NCBI GenBank assembly: GCA_947259355.1
Contig: CAMYMF010000001.1
Span: forward strand, 52,966 to 116,965
DNA length: 64,000 bases
Source of the DNA: an uncultured Nitrospirota bacterium
GTDB taxonomy: Bacteria; CG2-30-53-67
Direction: 5' to 3'
The notes under the pieces were generated by a model. The model was not told the DNA's origin. It worked only from the letters and a program-made list of their open reading frames with translations, and made no database searches. Made by a program: the position numbers and the translations under genes. Positions 35,974 to 45,241 of this stretch are shown here, one piece after another; the stretch's first letter is position 1; each line of letters opens with the position of its first letter.

Positions 35974-36444
35974 TCAGGCAGCCTGCACGGAGAACTTCAG
36001 CACCTTCGGCCGCACCAGCCGCTCAAAATCCTTGTAAGACATCCGTATCAGCTCGATGTGCGATCCTGCGTTGAAGGCGATCTTCTCGTCCTGCGAGAGG
36101 CTTGCCGCGACATACACGTCCACGCCGTACAGGTTGCCGAAGGGTGGCATGGCCCCGATGTCGCACCCGGGAAACAGATCCTGGAACTCCTGCTCGCCGG
36201 CCAGTTTGGCTTCCGCAACGCCGGCCGCTTCCTTGAGGAGACGGAAATCGACCTTGTAGCTTGCCGGAAGCACGGCCATGGCCAGCCGGCCGTCGAGTTT
36301 CACCATGACGGTTTTCGCCATTTCCCGTCCCGGAATGTGGGCTGCGGCGGCAATCTCCTGGGTGGTAAAGGCCTCCGAGTGATGGATCACTTCATAGGAC
36401 GTTCGTTCCCCATCGAGAAAGTCCTTGAGTTTTCTTGCCGGCAT
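35974..36444 (-). CDS. YbaK/ProX-type aminoacyl-tRNA deacylase
   Basis: A 156-residue stand-alone editing-domain protein that hydrolyses mischarged tRNA. Family features are YEVIHHSEAFTTQEIAAAAH with HIPGREMAKTVMVK, where Lys of the AKTV motif is catalytic in relatives, then MAVLPASYKVDF, GCDIGAMPPFGNL and NAGSHIELIRMSY. I chose ATG 36444 because GGAGG is eight bases upstream; ATG 36450 is too close to it. It is convergent with the redox operon. Confidence 0.88.
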   Translation of the reverse strand: MPARKLKDFLDGERTSYEVIHHSEAFTTQEIAAAAHIPGREMAKTVMVKLDGRLAMAVLPASYKVDFRLLKEAAGVAEAKLAGEQEFQDLFPGCDIGAMPPFGNLYGVDVYVAASLSQDEKIAFNAGSHIELIRMSYKDFERLVRPKVLKFSVQAA

Positions 36445-36622
36445 CTTCATTCCCTCCTTCGTCCACGCCCTGGGGCTCACACAAAAGCCCCCGTGAACAC
36501 CTCCTTACTTTCGTCCTGTTGCTGCACATCGTCCCGTCGCCTAGATTAATAGCAGGATTCGAGGACTTGTCAAGAAGCGACAGGCGTGGGGGCATTCCCA
36601 TCCTACAGGCCATCTCGTGCCC

Positions 36623-36650
36623 TTGACATTCCGAATCGGGTGATTATCTT
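36623..36650 (+). promoter_or_regulatory. Predicted promoter of hsp20
   Basis: TTGACA (36623-36628) and TATCTT (36645-36650), spacer 16 bp. I see no clear sigma-32 or CIRCE motif. Confidence 0.45.
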
Positions 36651-36714
36651 TTGGATAGTGATTTCGGATGCGGCGTCGCCCATCCACCCACAAGGCAACA
36701 GGAGGTTAAGAACG

Positions 36715-37155
36715 ATGGCTCTTTTGACCCACTTTGATCCTATGCTCAATCTGCATTCCCTCAACCGCTGGCTCGAAAAGGAGCTGCCCGATTTTGGCGC
36801 ATTCGGGAGTTCGTCCAAGAACGAGCCGTGGCGCCCTGCGGTGGACATTGTCGAAGATGGCGATGCCTTCATCATTGATGTGGAACTACCGGGAATCGCC
36901 GACACAGCGGTGGACATGAAGATCGAAAAACAGGTGTTGACCGTCACCGGTGAGCGAGAAACCGACAAGCAGAACCCCACGGCCAAAACCATTCGTCGGG
37001 AACGCCGAGGGGGGCGCTTTGTCCGCTCGTTTCATCTGCCCGATACTGTCGACACGGAGAAGGTCCGCGCGAAACTGACCCACGGCGTGCTCCATATTGA
37101 ACTGCCGAAGAAAGAAGAGACCAAGCCGAGGAGCATCAAGGTAGAAATGAAGTAA
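36715..37155 (+). CDS. Small heat-shock protein, Hsp20 family
   Basis: ATP-independent holdase chaperone of 146 residues. The N-terminal region is followed by an alpha-crystallin domain (about 37-135): PAVDIVEDGDAFIIDVELPG, the loop KQVLTVTGERE and FVRSFHLPDTVDTEKV. The domain ends with GVLHIELPK, the typical beta-9 strand. The C-terminal I-X-I anchor is represented by RSIKVEMK. AGGAGG precedes ATG 36715. A GC-rich CGGGGGAG/CTCCCCCG stem at 37192-37222 may help termination. Confidence 0.92.
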   Translation: MALLTHFDPMLNLHSLNRWLEKELPDFGAFGSSSKNEPWRPAVDIVEDGDAFIIDVELPGIADTAVDMKIEKQVLTVTGERETDKQNPTAKTIRRERRGGRFVRSFHLPDTVDTEKVRAKLTHGVLHIELPKKEETKPRSIKVEMK

Positions 37156-37191
37156 TCCTATCGTTGAGCAATCCAAGCCACATTTCCGCAA

Positions 37192-37222
37192 CGGGGGAGC
37201 ACACCCGAGGGGGCCTCCCCCG
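37192..37222. terminator. GC-rich stem after hsp20
   Basis: CGGGGGAG (37192-37199) and CTCCCCCG (37215-37222) form an 8-bp stem. It has no U-tract, so an intrinsic terminator is only possible. Confidence 0.35.
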
Positions 37223-37280
37223 CCTTCCTTCGCCCGACGAAACGACGCCAGCCGCAGCCTCCGGCGAGGGGAAAACTCTG

Positions 37281-37310
37281 TTGCCATAATGGGATAGCCC
37301 ATAGTAAAAT
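37281..37310 (+). promoter_or_regulatory. Predicted promoter of the diguanylate cyclase gene
   Basis: TTGCCA (37281-37286) and TAAAAT (37305-37310), spacer 18 bp, about 90 bp before the GTG start. The spacer contains the near-palindrome ATGGGATAGCCCAT. Confidence 0.5.
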
Positions 37311-37401
37311 GGATTTAGTTCACCACGCCGACTGAAATCTGTGAACATCCCGATTTGTACCGGCAGCGGCGCCTGCCACTGACACAGAGGACCCTTGGCA
37401 C

Positions 37402-39303
37402 GTGATCAGTCGTATCATTGACTTCATCACTTTTGTGGGACTGCCCATCCGGAAGAAATTTCTTCTCTTTTCTATCGGCGTTCTTTTCTGGTTCCTCGCC
37501 ATCTTCGTGATGAGCGAGGCGACCCTGTACGACATCAACCGCCGCTCGACCAACATTGTCGATTCCATCGTCCCGCAGGACCGCATCGCCCAGAAAACGA
37601 CCCGCAAACTCCAGAGTCTTCATGTGGATGCCGTAGAAATCATGGACGCCACGAATCCGGAATTCGTCAGGCAACGGACCGTGGTCTCCACGGCAAGGCT
37701 CAAAGATATCGATACCTTCCTGGCTGCCTTTGGCCGGGGCGGGCGTGTCCATGACTACTCCCGTGATAACAATGAGCTCATCGAGAGTTTCGAGGTGCTG
37801 CCGGTCACGCAAAACCAGGAGGGCCACCGGTATGTGCAGGAGCTCTCCGCGCTGACCGAGACGCTAGGCCTCACCTTCGACGAGTTGGCCCGCATCAAAC
37901 TCGAGCTGCTCCAAGGCAATGTCGAGGAGGCCGGTGCGTTGACGGGGGTCTATCAGGAGCTGAAAGAAGATCTGGCCGAGGCACGCACCCTGTCCAATCG
38001 GTTCTCCGCCAAATCAGCCTATCTCTATCAGGTGCAGGCCCAGAAGATCAAAGACGCCGTGCACTGTACTGCGTCGGCCGTCGTCGTGGTGCTCGTGATC
38101 GCCACGGCCCTACTGGCACTCTTTACCATCTGGATTTCCCGTTCGCTGGCCAACCCCATCAATTCTATGATCAAGCAGATTCATGCACTCGGTGAGGGCA
38201 CGGCTGATCTGTCGAAGAAACTCACCGTTTCCACCAAGGACGAAATCGGAAAACTGTCATCCGAATTCAACGGGCTCATGGAATCGATTCACCGTATGGC
38301 TACTTTCAAGAAGGTGATTGAGGAAGACGATACCCTGGATGATGTTTATCATCGACTGGGCCGGGAGTTTCGCGATGTCATTGGTCTGGAGGAATTTTCA
38401 ATTCTTGAAGTGGAAAAGAACTCTAAAAAGATGAAGGCCGCCTACCCGTTCCTCCTGCCCCATGAGGAGATCCACTGCCACGAGGACATTCTGATCAACT
38501 CTGATCTCTGCCGAGCCAAGAAGACGGGGCACCCCGTCTCCTCTCTGAGTTATCCGGAGATGTGCAGACACTTTCGCGCAGACACCGGAAAAGAGCACAT
38601 CTGCCTTCCCATGATCGTCGGAGGCAGCACCGGCGGTGTGGTACAGTTCCTCTTCGATAGAAACGGGCAGGACAAGATGCATACCGATGCCATCGACCGT
38701 CGAATCTTCGCAGCGGCCCAGTATATCAAGGAGTCCCTTTCGGTGATCGAGGCCAAGAAGCTCATGAACACGCTGAGAGAATCGGCCATCAAGGACTCCC
38801 TCACAGGGCTTTACAACCGGCGGTTTCTGCAGGACTACACGGAAACCCTGGTCGCAGGGACCCTGCGGCGCGGCAAAGCCATCGGCCTGATCATGTGCGA
38901 CCTCGACTACTTTAAGCAGGTCAACGACACCTACGGCCACGATGTGGGGGACGCCATCCTGCGGGAAACGGCCGCAACCCTGACCGAGTGCGTTCGCAAG
39001 AACGATTTCGTACTCCGCTTCGGAGGCGAGGAATTTCTTGTTCTACTGGTTGACGTGGAAGAGGGTGAAACGCTGACGATCGCCGATAAGATCCGGACAA
39101 GCATGGCCGCGAAGAAGCTCAAGGTTCCCGACGGCACCCTCTCGAAAACCATCAGCCTCGGCGTGAGCGAATTCCCCACCGACTCCCAGGGGTTCTGGCA
39201 GGCCATCAAGTTTGCAGACGTGGCCCTCTATGAGGCGAAGAACAGCGGCAGAAACCGGACGGTTCGATTCGCCTCCGAGATGTGGACCGAAGCGAAATTC
39301 TAA
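37402..39303 (+). CDS. Membrane diguanylate cyclase (HAMP-GAF-like-GGDEF)
   Basis: A 633-residue cyclic-di-GMP synthase. TM1 at about 20-40, a periplasmic helical sensor region (to about 220), TM2 at about 225-247, HAMP to about 300. A GAF-like domain (about 310-450) carries spaced Cys and His: HCHEDILINSDLCRAKKTG, YPEMCRHF and EHICLPM, which could bind metal or a haem-like cofactor. The GGDEF domain (about 460-625) has the active motif RFGGEEFLVLL and the substrate block DSLTGLYNRRFL. No EAL domain. The start is GTG 37402 with a weak site; the first in-frame residues fit a short cytoplasmic tail. Confidence 0.9.
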   Translation: MISRIIDFITFVGLPIRKKFLLFSIGVLFWFLAIFVMSEATLYDINRRSTNIVDSIVPQDRIAQKTTRKLQSLHVDAVEIMDATNPEFVRQRTVVSTARLKDIDTFLAAFGRGGRVHDYSRDNNELIESFEVLPVTQNQEGHRYVQELSALTETLGLTFDELARIKLELLQGNVEEAGALTGVYQELKEDLAEARTLSNRFSAKSAYLYQVQAQKIKDAVHCTASAVVVVLVIATALLALFTIWISRSLANPINSMIKQIHALGEGTADLSKKLTVSTKDEIGKLSSEFNGLMESIHRMATFKKVIEEDDTLDDVYHRLGREFRDVIGLEEFSILEVEKNSKKMKAAYPFLLPHEEIHCHEDILINSDLCRAKKTGHPVSSLSYPEMCRHFRADTGKEHICLPMIVGGSTGGVVQFLFDRNGQDKMHTDAIDRRIFAAAQYIKESLSVIEAKKLMNTLRESAIKDSLTGLYNRRFLQDYTETLVAGTLRRGKAIGLIMCDLDYFKQVNDTYGHDVGDAILRETAATLTECVRKNDFVLRFGGEEFLVLLVDVEEGETLTIADKIRTSMAAKKLKVPDGTLSKTISLGVSEFPTDSQGFWQAIKFADVALYEAKNSGRNRTVRFASEMWTEAKF

Positions 39304-39879
39304 CTCCCTGTCTCAGGCCTCCATCGCACGCGCGGTCTTACGGCAGCGCTTCTTTAGCTGTTCGCACAGGCATAGCCAATACCGGCTATCTACACGATAC
39401 GGCCCCCCCAGAAACCCCCTCGAAAAACCGATCCGCTCAACCTCACAGCCGAGCCATTGGACAGTACGGAGTCTCTCAGCGTAGATGGGTTGTGCGAAAA
39501 CTGTGAAAAACTTGTCCCATGCCGCAGAAGGGCGCCGAAAATCACAGGCATTCGCAATCCACACCCACCCAGCAGAGCACCTTGGAGGATCAATATTACA
39601 ATTAAATTGAAATATTATTGCAAAAAGAGAAGATAGATGCCAAAAATGCTTGTTTTATGGCAATAATTTTTAATAAAAGGCCCTCATGAGTCATTTATGA
39701 CATTTAGCGTCTTGGGTCAAAAACCCTTTTCACCCCTTGCGTGGTCATCAAATTGTTGTTAGCTGACATCGTATTGCTTGACATTGGAGCGCCAATTGAA
39801 TAGCATGTGGCGTTGGGGAACGGGCCGAGATCTGGGGGGCCGCAGACACAACGATAATATCCGCACGAAGGAGATCGTC
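39304..39879. other. Intergenic region before the acyl-CoA synthetase
   Basis: About 575 bp. The first half is GC-rich and featureless; about 39585-39700 is strongly AT-rich. The only clear element is the promoter at 39778-39806. No gene is supported. Confidence 0.6.
39778..39806 (+). promoter_or_regulatory. Predicted promoter of prpE
   Basis: TTGACA (39778-39783) and TAGCAT (39801-39806), spacer 17 bp, about 73 bp before the ATG. Confidence 0.55.
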
Positions 39880-41775
39880 ATGGGAAAGTACCAGGATATT
39901 TTCGACAGGAGCATCAAGGATCCACAGGGCTTTTGGGGGGAAGTCGCGGAGGCGATCAGTTGGGAGAAGAAATGGGACAAGGTGCTGGATGATTCCAAGG
40001 CACCCTTTTACCGTTGGTTTGTCGGTGGGGAATTAAACACCTGTTACAACGCCGTGGACCGCCACGTCGAAGGGGGTCGGGCCGATCAGGTAGCCATCAT
40101 CTACGACAGCCCCGTGACCGATCAGATCCGGAAAATCACCTATCGTGAACTTTTGGACCAGGTCTCGAGATTCGCAGGCGCGCTGAAGGGACTGGGGGTC
40201 GGCAAGGGCGACACCGTTGTCGTTTACATGCCCATGGTGCCGGAGGCCGTGGTCGCCATGCTGGCCTGTGCCCGCCTGGGGGCGATCCACTCGGTGGTCT
40301 TCGGGGGCTTTGCCCCCAACGAGTTGGCCATCCGGATCGACGATGCCAAACCAAAAGTCATCGTCTCCGCCTCCTGCGGTATCGAAGTGAAAAAGGTCAT
40401 TGCCTACAAACCGCTGCTCGACAAGGCCATCGAACTGGCCGAGAAAAAGCCCCAGCACACCGTAATCCTGAAGAGACCGCAGGCCGAGGCCACTCTCGCA
40501 GCCGGTCGGGATCATGACTGGGACGAGCTGATGAGCAAAGCGACACCCGCCGGCTGCGTGCCGGTGCAAGCGACGGACCCACTCTACATTCTCTACACCT
40601 CGGGCACAACGGGGATGCCCAAGGGGGTGGTCCGCGACAATGGTGGCCATGCCGTAGCGCTGCGGTGGAGCATGGAATATATTTATGACGTCAAACCGGG
40701 CGATGTCTACTGGGCGGCCTCCGACGTCGGCTGGGTTGTGGGGCACTCCTACATCGTTTATGCGCCGCTGATCACGGGCTGCACCACCGTGCTCTTCGAG
40801 GGCAAGCCCGTGGGGACCCCTGACCCCGGCGCCTTCTGGCGGGTCATCTCCGAGCACGATGTGAAGGTCCTCTTCACGGCACCCACAGCCTTCCGGGCTA
40901 TCAAACGGGACGATCCCAACGGAGATTATCTGAAGAAATATGATCTCTCAGGATTTAAGTATCTTTTTCTGGCCGGCGAGCGTCTCGATCCAGACACCTA
41001 CCACTGGGCCGCCGACCGCCTCAACCGTCCGGTGATCGATCACTGGTGGCAGACCGAAACGGGGTGGCCCATCACCGCCAACTGCATGGGGATCGAACCC
41101 TTCCCCGTCAAACCAGGCTCATCGACGAAACCCGTCCCCGGATACAACATCAAGATACTCGATCCCGAAGGCAAGGAGCTGGGGCGCAACCAGGAAGGCC
41201 TTGTGGCAGCCAAACTCCCGCTGCCGCCGGGCACCCTGCCGACCCTCTGGCAGGCAGATCAGCGGTTCAAAGAATCCTACACCGATCCCTACCCCGGTTA
41301 TTACTTTACCAGTGACGGCGGCAACATCGATGATGACGGCTATGTGTTTGTCATGGGACGGGTGGACGATGTCATCAATGTTGCAGGGCACCGTCTCTCC
41401 ACCGGTTCCATGGAGGAGGTCATCGCCCACCACCCTGACGTGGCCGAATGTGCGGTGATCGGCGTCACGGACAACCTGAAAGGGCAGCTCCCCCTCGGTT
41501 TTGCGGTGCTTAAAGCGGGCGCGAGCACGGATCACGGGAGCATCCAGCAGAGCCTGGTGCAAATGGTGCGGGAGCAGGTCGGAGCCGTGGCGGCCTTTAA
41601 GAAGGTCGCCATCGTCGGCCGACTCCCGAAGACCCGCTCCGGCAAGATCCTACGGGGCACCATGCGGAAGATCGCCGACGGGGAATCGTACAAGATTCCT
41701 TCTACCATCGACGATCCTGCCATTCTCGGTGAAATCGAAACGGCCCTGAAGGAAGTCGGCTACGGCGGCAAATAA
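39880..41775 (+). CDS. prpE: Propionyl-CoA synthetase (acyl-CoA synthetase, ACS/PrpE type)
   Basis: AMP-forming enzyme of 631 residues that activates propionate (or acetate) with ATP and CoA. The adenylate-forming signature is YILYTSGTTGMPKGVVRDNG; the RDNGGHAVAL continuation is characteristic of PrpE rather than Acs. Other blocks are HSVVFGGFAPNELA, WWQTETGWPI and YYFTSDGGNIDDDGYVFVMG. The acetylatable Lys lies in PKTRSGKILRG. ATG 39880 follows AAGGAG; the frame is open upstream to 39778 but that part overlaps the promoter. It is a single gene followed by a strong terminator stem. Confidence 0.92.
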   Translation: MGKYQDIFDRSIKDPQGFWGEVAEAISWEKKWDKVLDDSKAPFYRWFVGGELNTCYNAVDRHVEGGRADQVAIIYDSPVTDQIRKITYRELLDQVSRFAGALKGLGVGKGDTVVVYMPMVPEAVVAMLACARLGAIHSVVFGGFAPNELAIRIDDAKPKVIVSASCGIEVKKVIAYKPLLDKAIELAEKKPQHTVILKRPQAEATLAAGRDHDWDELMSKATPAGCVPVQATDPLYILYTSGTTGMPKGVVRDNGGHAVALRWSMEYIYDVKPGDVYWAASDVGWVVGHSYIVYAPLITGCTTVLFEGKPVGTPDPGAFWRVISEHDVKVLFTAPTAFRAIKRDDPNGDYLKKYDLSGFKYLFLAGERLDPDTYHWAADRLNRPVIDHWWQTETGWPITANCMGIEPFPVKPGSSTKPVPGYNIKILDPEGKELGRNQEGLVAAKLPLPPGTLPTLWQADQRFKESYTDPYPGYYFTSDGGNIDDDGYVFVMGRVDDVINVAGHRLSTGSMEEVIAHHPDVAECAVIGVTDNLKGQLPLGFAVLKAGASTDHGSIQQSLVQMVREQVGAVAAFKKVAIVGRLPKTRSGKILRGTMRKIADGESYKIPSTIDDPAILGEIETALKEVGYGGK

Positions 41776-41785
41776 CGGGCACGGG

Positions 41786-41807
41786 GGGGGCCGCCGCTGC
41801 GGCCCCC
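41786..41807. terminator. Bidirectional terminator-like hairpin
   Basis: GGGGGCCGC (41786-41794) pairs with GCGGCCCCC (41799-41807) around CGCT, between convergent prpE and the YeiH-type gene. It has no long U-tract on either strand. Confidence 0.6.
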
Positions 41808-41819
41808 TCTGCACTCGTC

Positions 41820-43034
41820 CTACACCACGAGCAACTTGATCAGAAGCATGCTGATCACAGCAATCGTTGCGGTGGAGCAGATGCTCAGCACGAGCGGTTT
41901 ATATCCGACCCGCATCAGTTGCCGCAGATCCGTTTCCAGACCCATCCCCGCCATGGCCATGGTCAGCAGAAACATGTCAAAGAGCTCGATCCACCGAATG
42001 GCCTTGGGCGTGAAGAACTCCAATGAGTTCAATACCACCATCCCGACGAATCCCAGCAGGAAATAGGGAAAAGCCACCCCGGCGGTCGCCCCGCGATCAC
42101 CCCCTTGCGGGCTCCGGTTGACCGCAAGATAAGAAAAGACGAAAGCCACCGGTACCAGCGCGGCCACCCGCGTCAGTTTCACGATGGTACCGATCTCCCC
42201 GCTCAGCTCACCGCCGCCGAAGGCCGCGGCAATCACCTGCGCCACCTCATGGATGGACGCGCCGGCCCAGAAGCCATACTGTGCCTCGTTCAGATGAAAA
42301 ATGCCCGCCTTGTAAAGGAGCGGGTAGAGCAGCATGGAGATGGTGCCAAAGATGGTGATGGAACTGATGGCGACGATGACGTGCTCTTCCCGGGAGCGGG
42401 TGATAGCCCCCGCCGTGAGGATGGCGGAGGCGCCGCAAATGGAAGTCCCCGTTGCGATGAGCAGCGTCTGTGAAGCGTCCATCCGCAGCACCTTCCCGGC
42501 GCCCACCGTGGCCAGCAGGGTGACCGTCAACGGAACGAGTGCAATGGCCGCTCCTTCCCACCCCAGTCCTGTGATCTGATCAAAGGTGATGCGAACCCCC
42601 AGCAGCGCCACAGCGAACCGCAGCACCTGCCGCATGGAGAAGAAGATGCCCTGCTTGTAAGCCGCGGGCAGGATGAACGCATTGCGCAGCACCATCCCCA
42701 TGGCCATGGCTGCAATCAGGGGGGTCACATAATGGAGCTGGGCCCCTGTATGCAACGCCAGGGCCGAGATCACAGCAGTGAGCATGAGTCCCGGCAGGAG
42801 GACCTCGAATTCTGGCGGTACGATGAACCGGAATTTGATAGCCAGGGACTCGCGCGCGCCCCCCGACTCGATGACGCTCCCCCCAGAGGGATTAATCGGA
42901 TCCACGTTCAACTCCTTCCCCGAAAAGACGGCCTGAAACATCTCTATCCGTTGCCGGTACGGGAGGGCATTATCATGATGAAAGCCGATCAAGTCAAATG
43001 CATTCGGCGCATGGTTGCTATGCATTTGACTCAT
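41820..43034 (-). CDS. YeiH/UPF0324-family transporter
   Basis: Integral membrane protein of 404 residues with about ten to eleven helices, of the family annotated as putative sulfate exporters (E. coli YeiH). Recognisable blocks are MAMGMVLRNAFILP, RFAVALLGVRITFDQI, GTSICGASAILTAG and GASIHEVAQVIAAAF. It has about 70 polar residues before TM1, longer than usual. ATG 43034 is my choice because the frame upstream would overlap the ABC exporter. ATG 42941 (MFQAVFSGKEL) is a serious alternative: a perfect 12-bp inverted repeat sits between the two starts and would then be an operator. The exported substrate is unproven. Confidence 0.82.
   Translation of the reverse strand: MSQMHSNHAPNAFDLIGFHHDNALPYRQRIEMFQAVFSGKELNVDPINPSGGSVIESGGARESLAIKFRFIVPPEFEVLLPGLMLTAVISALALHTGAQLHYVTPLIAAMAMGMVLRNAFILPAAYKQGIFFSMRQVLRFAVALLGVRITFDQITGLGWEGAAIALVPLTVTLLATVGAGKVLRMDASQTLLIATGTSICGASAILTAGAITRSREEHVIVAISSITIFGTISMLLYPLLYKAGIFHLNEAQYGFWAGASIHEVAQVIAAAFGGGELSGEIGTIVKLTRVAALVPVAFVFSYLAVNRSPQGGDRGATAGVAFPYFLLGFVGMVVLNSLEFFTPKAIRWIELFDMFLLTMAMAGMGLETDLRQLMRVGYKPLVLSICSTATIAVISMLLIKLLVV
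42992..43031. repeat. Perfect 12-bp inverted repeat near the start of the YeiH-type gene
   Basis: AGTCAAATGCAT (42992-43003) and ATGCATTTGACT (43020-43031), spacer 16 bp. The symmetry and spacing fit two half-sites for a dimeric regulator. Confidence 0.6.
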
Positions 43035-43107
43035 TGATGCACGCCTTCCGGTGGGTGGTGAGTCACGGCGGGAGAACAACGGGGCGTGGCGTTCGATGGT
43101 GCGCGGT

Positions 43108-44922
43108 TCAGCGATACCCCGCGGCCTGCAGGCAAAAGAGGCGGGCATAGTGCCCGCCGGCAGTCATGAGTTCTTCGTGACTGCCGTGCTCAATGATCCG
43201 GCCCTCTTGGATGACCAGGATCTTGTTGGCCATGCGCACTGTGGAGAAACGGTGTGAAATAAGAATGGCCATCCGCTCTCCGGCGAGATTCCGGACGTGT
43301 TCGAAGATCTCCGCCTCGGCCTGGGCGTCAATGGAAGCCGTGGGCTCATCGAGCACCAGAATGTCCGCCCGGCTCCGCATGAACGCGCGCGCCAGGGCGA
43401 TCTTCTGCCACTCCCCGCCGGAGAGTTCCTTGCCCCCCTTGAACCATCGGCCCAGCTGGGTCCAGTAGGTCTCCGGCAGGGCCTCGACGAAGGGCGCTGC
43501 CATCCCCATCTCCGCCGCCCGTTCCCAACGGGACCGGTCCTCGAAGTGCTCCACGTCTCCGGCGCCGATGTTTTCACCCACCAGAAGCTGGTAGCGGGCG
43601 AAGTCCTGGAAGATTACCCCGATCCGCCGGCGTAGCGACTCGGGATCCCACTGTGCCAGATCGGTCCCATCCAGGAGGATGCGGCCCGACGTCGGGGTGT
43701 AGAGGCGGGTCAGCAGTTTGATCAGGGTGGTTTTTCCGGAACCGTTCTGACCGACCAGGGCCAGACTCTCGCCCGGTTTCAGGGTAAAAGAAATTCCCTC
43801 CAACGCCGCGCTGTCGGTACCGGGGTAGGTAAAGCTGACGTTTTCGAACCGGACACCGTCGCCCGGCAGGGCGCCCGTCGTTTCGGTTCCCGGCGCTGCA
43901 GGGACCTCCTGTTCGAGGTATTCGTAGAGGTTCGACAAATAGAGGTTGTCCTCATACATACCACCGATGGCGCTCAGGCTCGCCGAGACCGCGGCCTGTC
44001 CCTGCTTGAAGACCAGCAGATACATAGTCATCTGGCCGAGGGAGATGCGCCCGGCAATCGTGGAGACGGCCACCCAGGCATAGGCGCCGTAGAACGCCGC
44101 GGTCCCGATCAGCCCGAGACCGTACCCCCACAGACCGCGCCGCAAGGTCAGCCGCCGGTCCTCCCCGTAGAGCGTGCGGAAGATAGCGTGGTAGCGATCG
44201 AGCAGGAGGGGACCGAGCTGGTAGAGCTTGACTTCCTTGGCATAGTCCTCCCGGGCCAGCACGGTTTCGAGGTAGAACTGCTTGCGGGTCTCCGGAGAGC
44301 GCCAACGGAAAAGGCGAAAGGCGTCGCCGGAGAATTTTGCCTCCCCCACGAATTCGGGCAAACCCGCCACCACCAGAACGACCACAGCCCAAGGAGAAAA
44401 CTGTACGAGCAGTACCCCGTAACTCACCAGAGAAATGCCCTGCTGGATCAGCCCAAAGGTCTTGGTGATGAGACTGAGCGGCCGGCTCGAGGCCTCCCGG
44501 CGCGCCCGGGTCAGTTTATCGTAGAACTCGGAGTCTTCGAAGTTGGCCATCTCCAGGGTCAGCGCCTTTTCCAGAATCATCACATTGACCCGCTGTCCCA
44601 GCAGCGCCCGGAGCAGCGACTGACAGATGGAGATCCCCCGCTGGGCGCCGGCGAGCAAAACGACAATGGCCGCCTCCATCCCCACAAAGAAAAGCACCGG
44701 CCCTGCATCAATCGCCCCACCCGCCATGCGCTGGTTGATGGCGGCCACGACGCCATCCACGATCAGTTTGCCCACGTAGGCCGCCCCTGCCGGCAGGACC
44801 CCGGCCACCAGGGTGAGCGCCCCGAGAATCACGCTCAGGCCACGGCTGGTAGACCAGACCAGGGCAATGGCCCGGCGGCTGTAACGGAAGACACCGAGAA
44901 AGCGGCCAAAGGGTTCAGTCAT
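43108..44922 (-). CDS. ABC exporter, fused permease and ATPase
   Basis: A 604-residue half-transporter. The N-terminal domain has six membrane helices (about 20-320). The ATPase shows Walker A LVGQNGSGKTTLIKLL, a Q-loop region GVIFQDFARYQ, the signature LSGGEWQKIALARAF and Walker B ILVLDEPTASID, then the H-loop ISHRFSTV. It should act as a homodimer exporting a lipid, peptide or drug. The ATG is preceded by a modest GAGAGA site. The gene lies upstream of the YeiH-type gene on the same strand, with stop and start about 70 bp apart; functional coupling is not evident. Confidence 0.92.
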   Translation of the reverse strand: MTEPFGRFLGVFRYSRRAIALVWSTSRGLSVILGALTLVAGVLPAGAAYVGKLIVDGVVAAINQRMAGGAIDAGPVLFFVGMEAAIVVLLAGAQRGISICQSLLRALLGQRVNVMILEKALTLEMANFEDSEFYDKLTRARREASSRPLSLITKTFGLIQQGISLVSYGVLLVQFSPWAVVVLVVAGLPEFVGEAKFSGDAFRLFRWRSPETRKQFYLETVLAREDYAKEVKLYQLGPLLLDRYHAIFRTLYGEDRRLTLRRGLWGYGLGLIGTAAFYGAYAWVAVSTIAGRISLGQMTMYLLVFKQGQAAVSASLSAIGGMYEDNLYLSNLYEYLEQEVPAAPGTETTGALPGDGVRFENVSFTYPGTDSAALEGISFTLKPGESLALVGQNGSGKTTLIKLLTRLYTPTSGRILLDGTDLAQWDPESLRRRIGVIFQDFARYQLLVGENIGAGDVEHFEDRSRWERAAEMGMAAPFVEALPETYWTQLGRWFKGGKELSGGEWQKIALARAFMRSRADILVLDEPTASIDAQAEAEIFEHVRNLAGERMAILISHRFSTVRMANKILVIQEGRIIEHGSHEELMTAGGHYARLFCLQAAGYR

Positions 44923-44965
44923 ACGTCTCTCGAGGGAGAAGGTTCCGGGGCCTTGGAGGACGTGC

Positions 44966-45058
44966 TAGCCCGAATATTGCTTGAGTAAGTCTATGGCGAG
45001 GCCGCATACGGCGCTTCTTCGACCTCTCATCCCTATCACTCATGCAATATTCGGGCTA
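44966..45058. repeat. MITE-like element, copy 2 (93 bp, internally deleted)
   Basis: Left end TAGCCCGAATATTGCTTGAG and right end CTCATGCAATATTCGGGCTA are inverted repeats bounded by TA. The interior keeps only GAGGCCGCATACGGCGCTTC, matching part of copy 3. Confidence 0.8.
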
Positions 45059-45241
45059 AACCTACAGTGGATGCACCAAAAAGTAAAGAGAGGAGTGCCC
45101 GGATAGCACCGAAGGGCGTAAGACGCCCCAGAAATGTGGGGACCCCCGCCACGCCAACATTCCGGGCCGAACTCGTATCTGTCATGCCGAAAGCGCCCAA
45201 CCTATGCTGCGTTACAAAAGACCGGCGCAGGCAACATGTGA

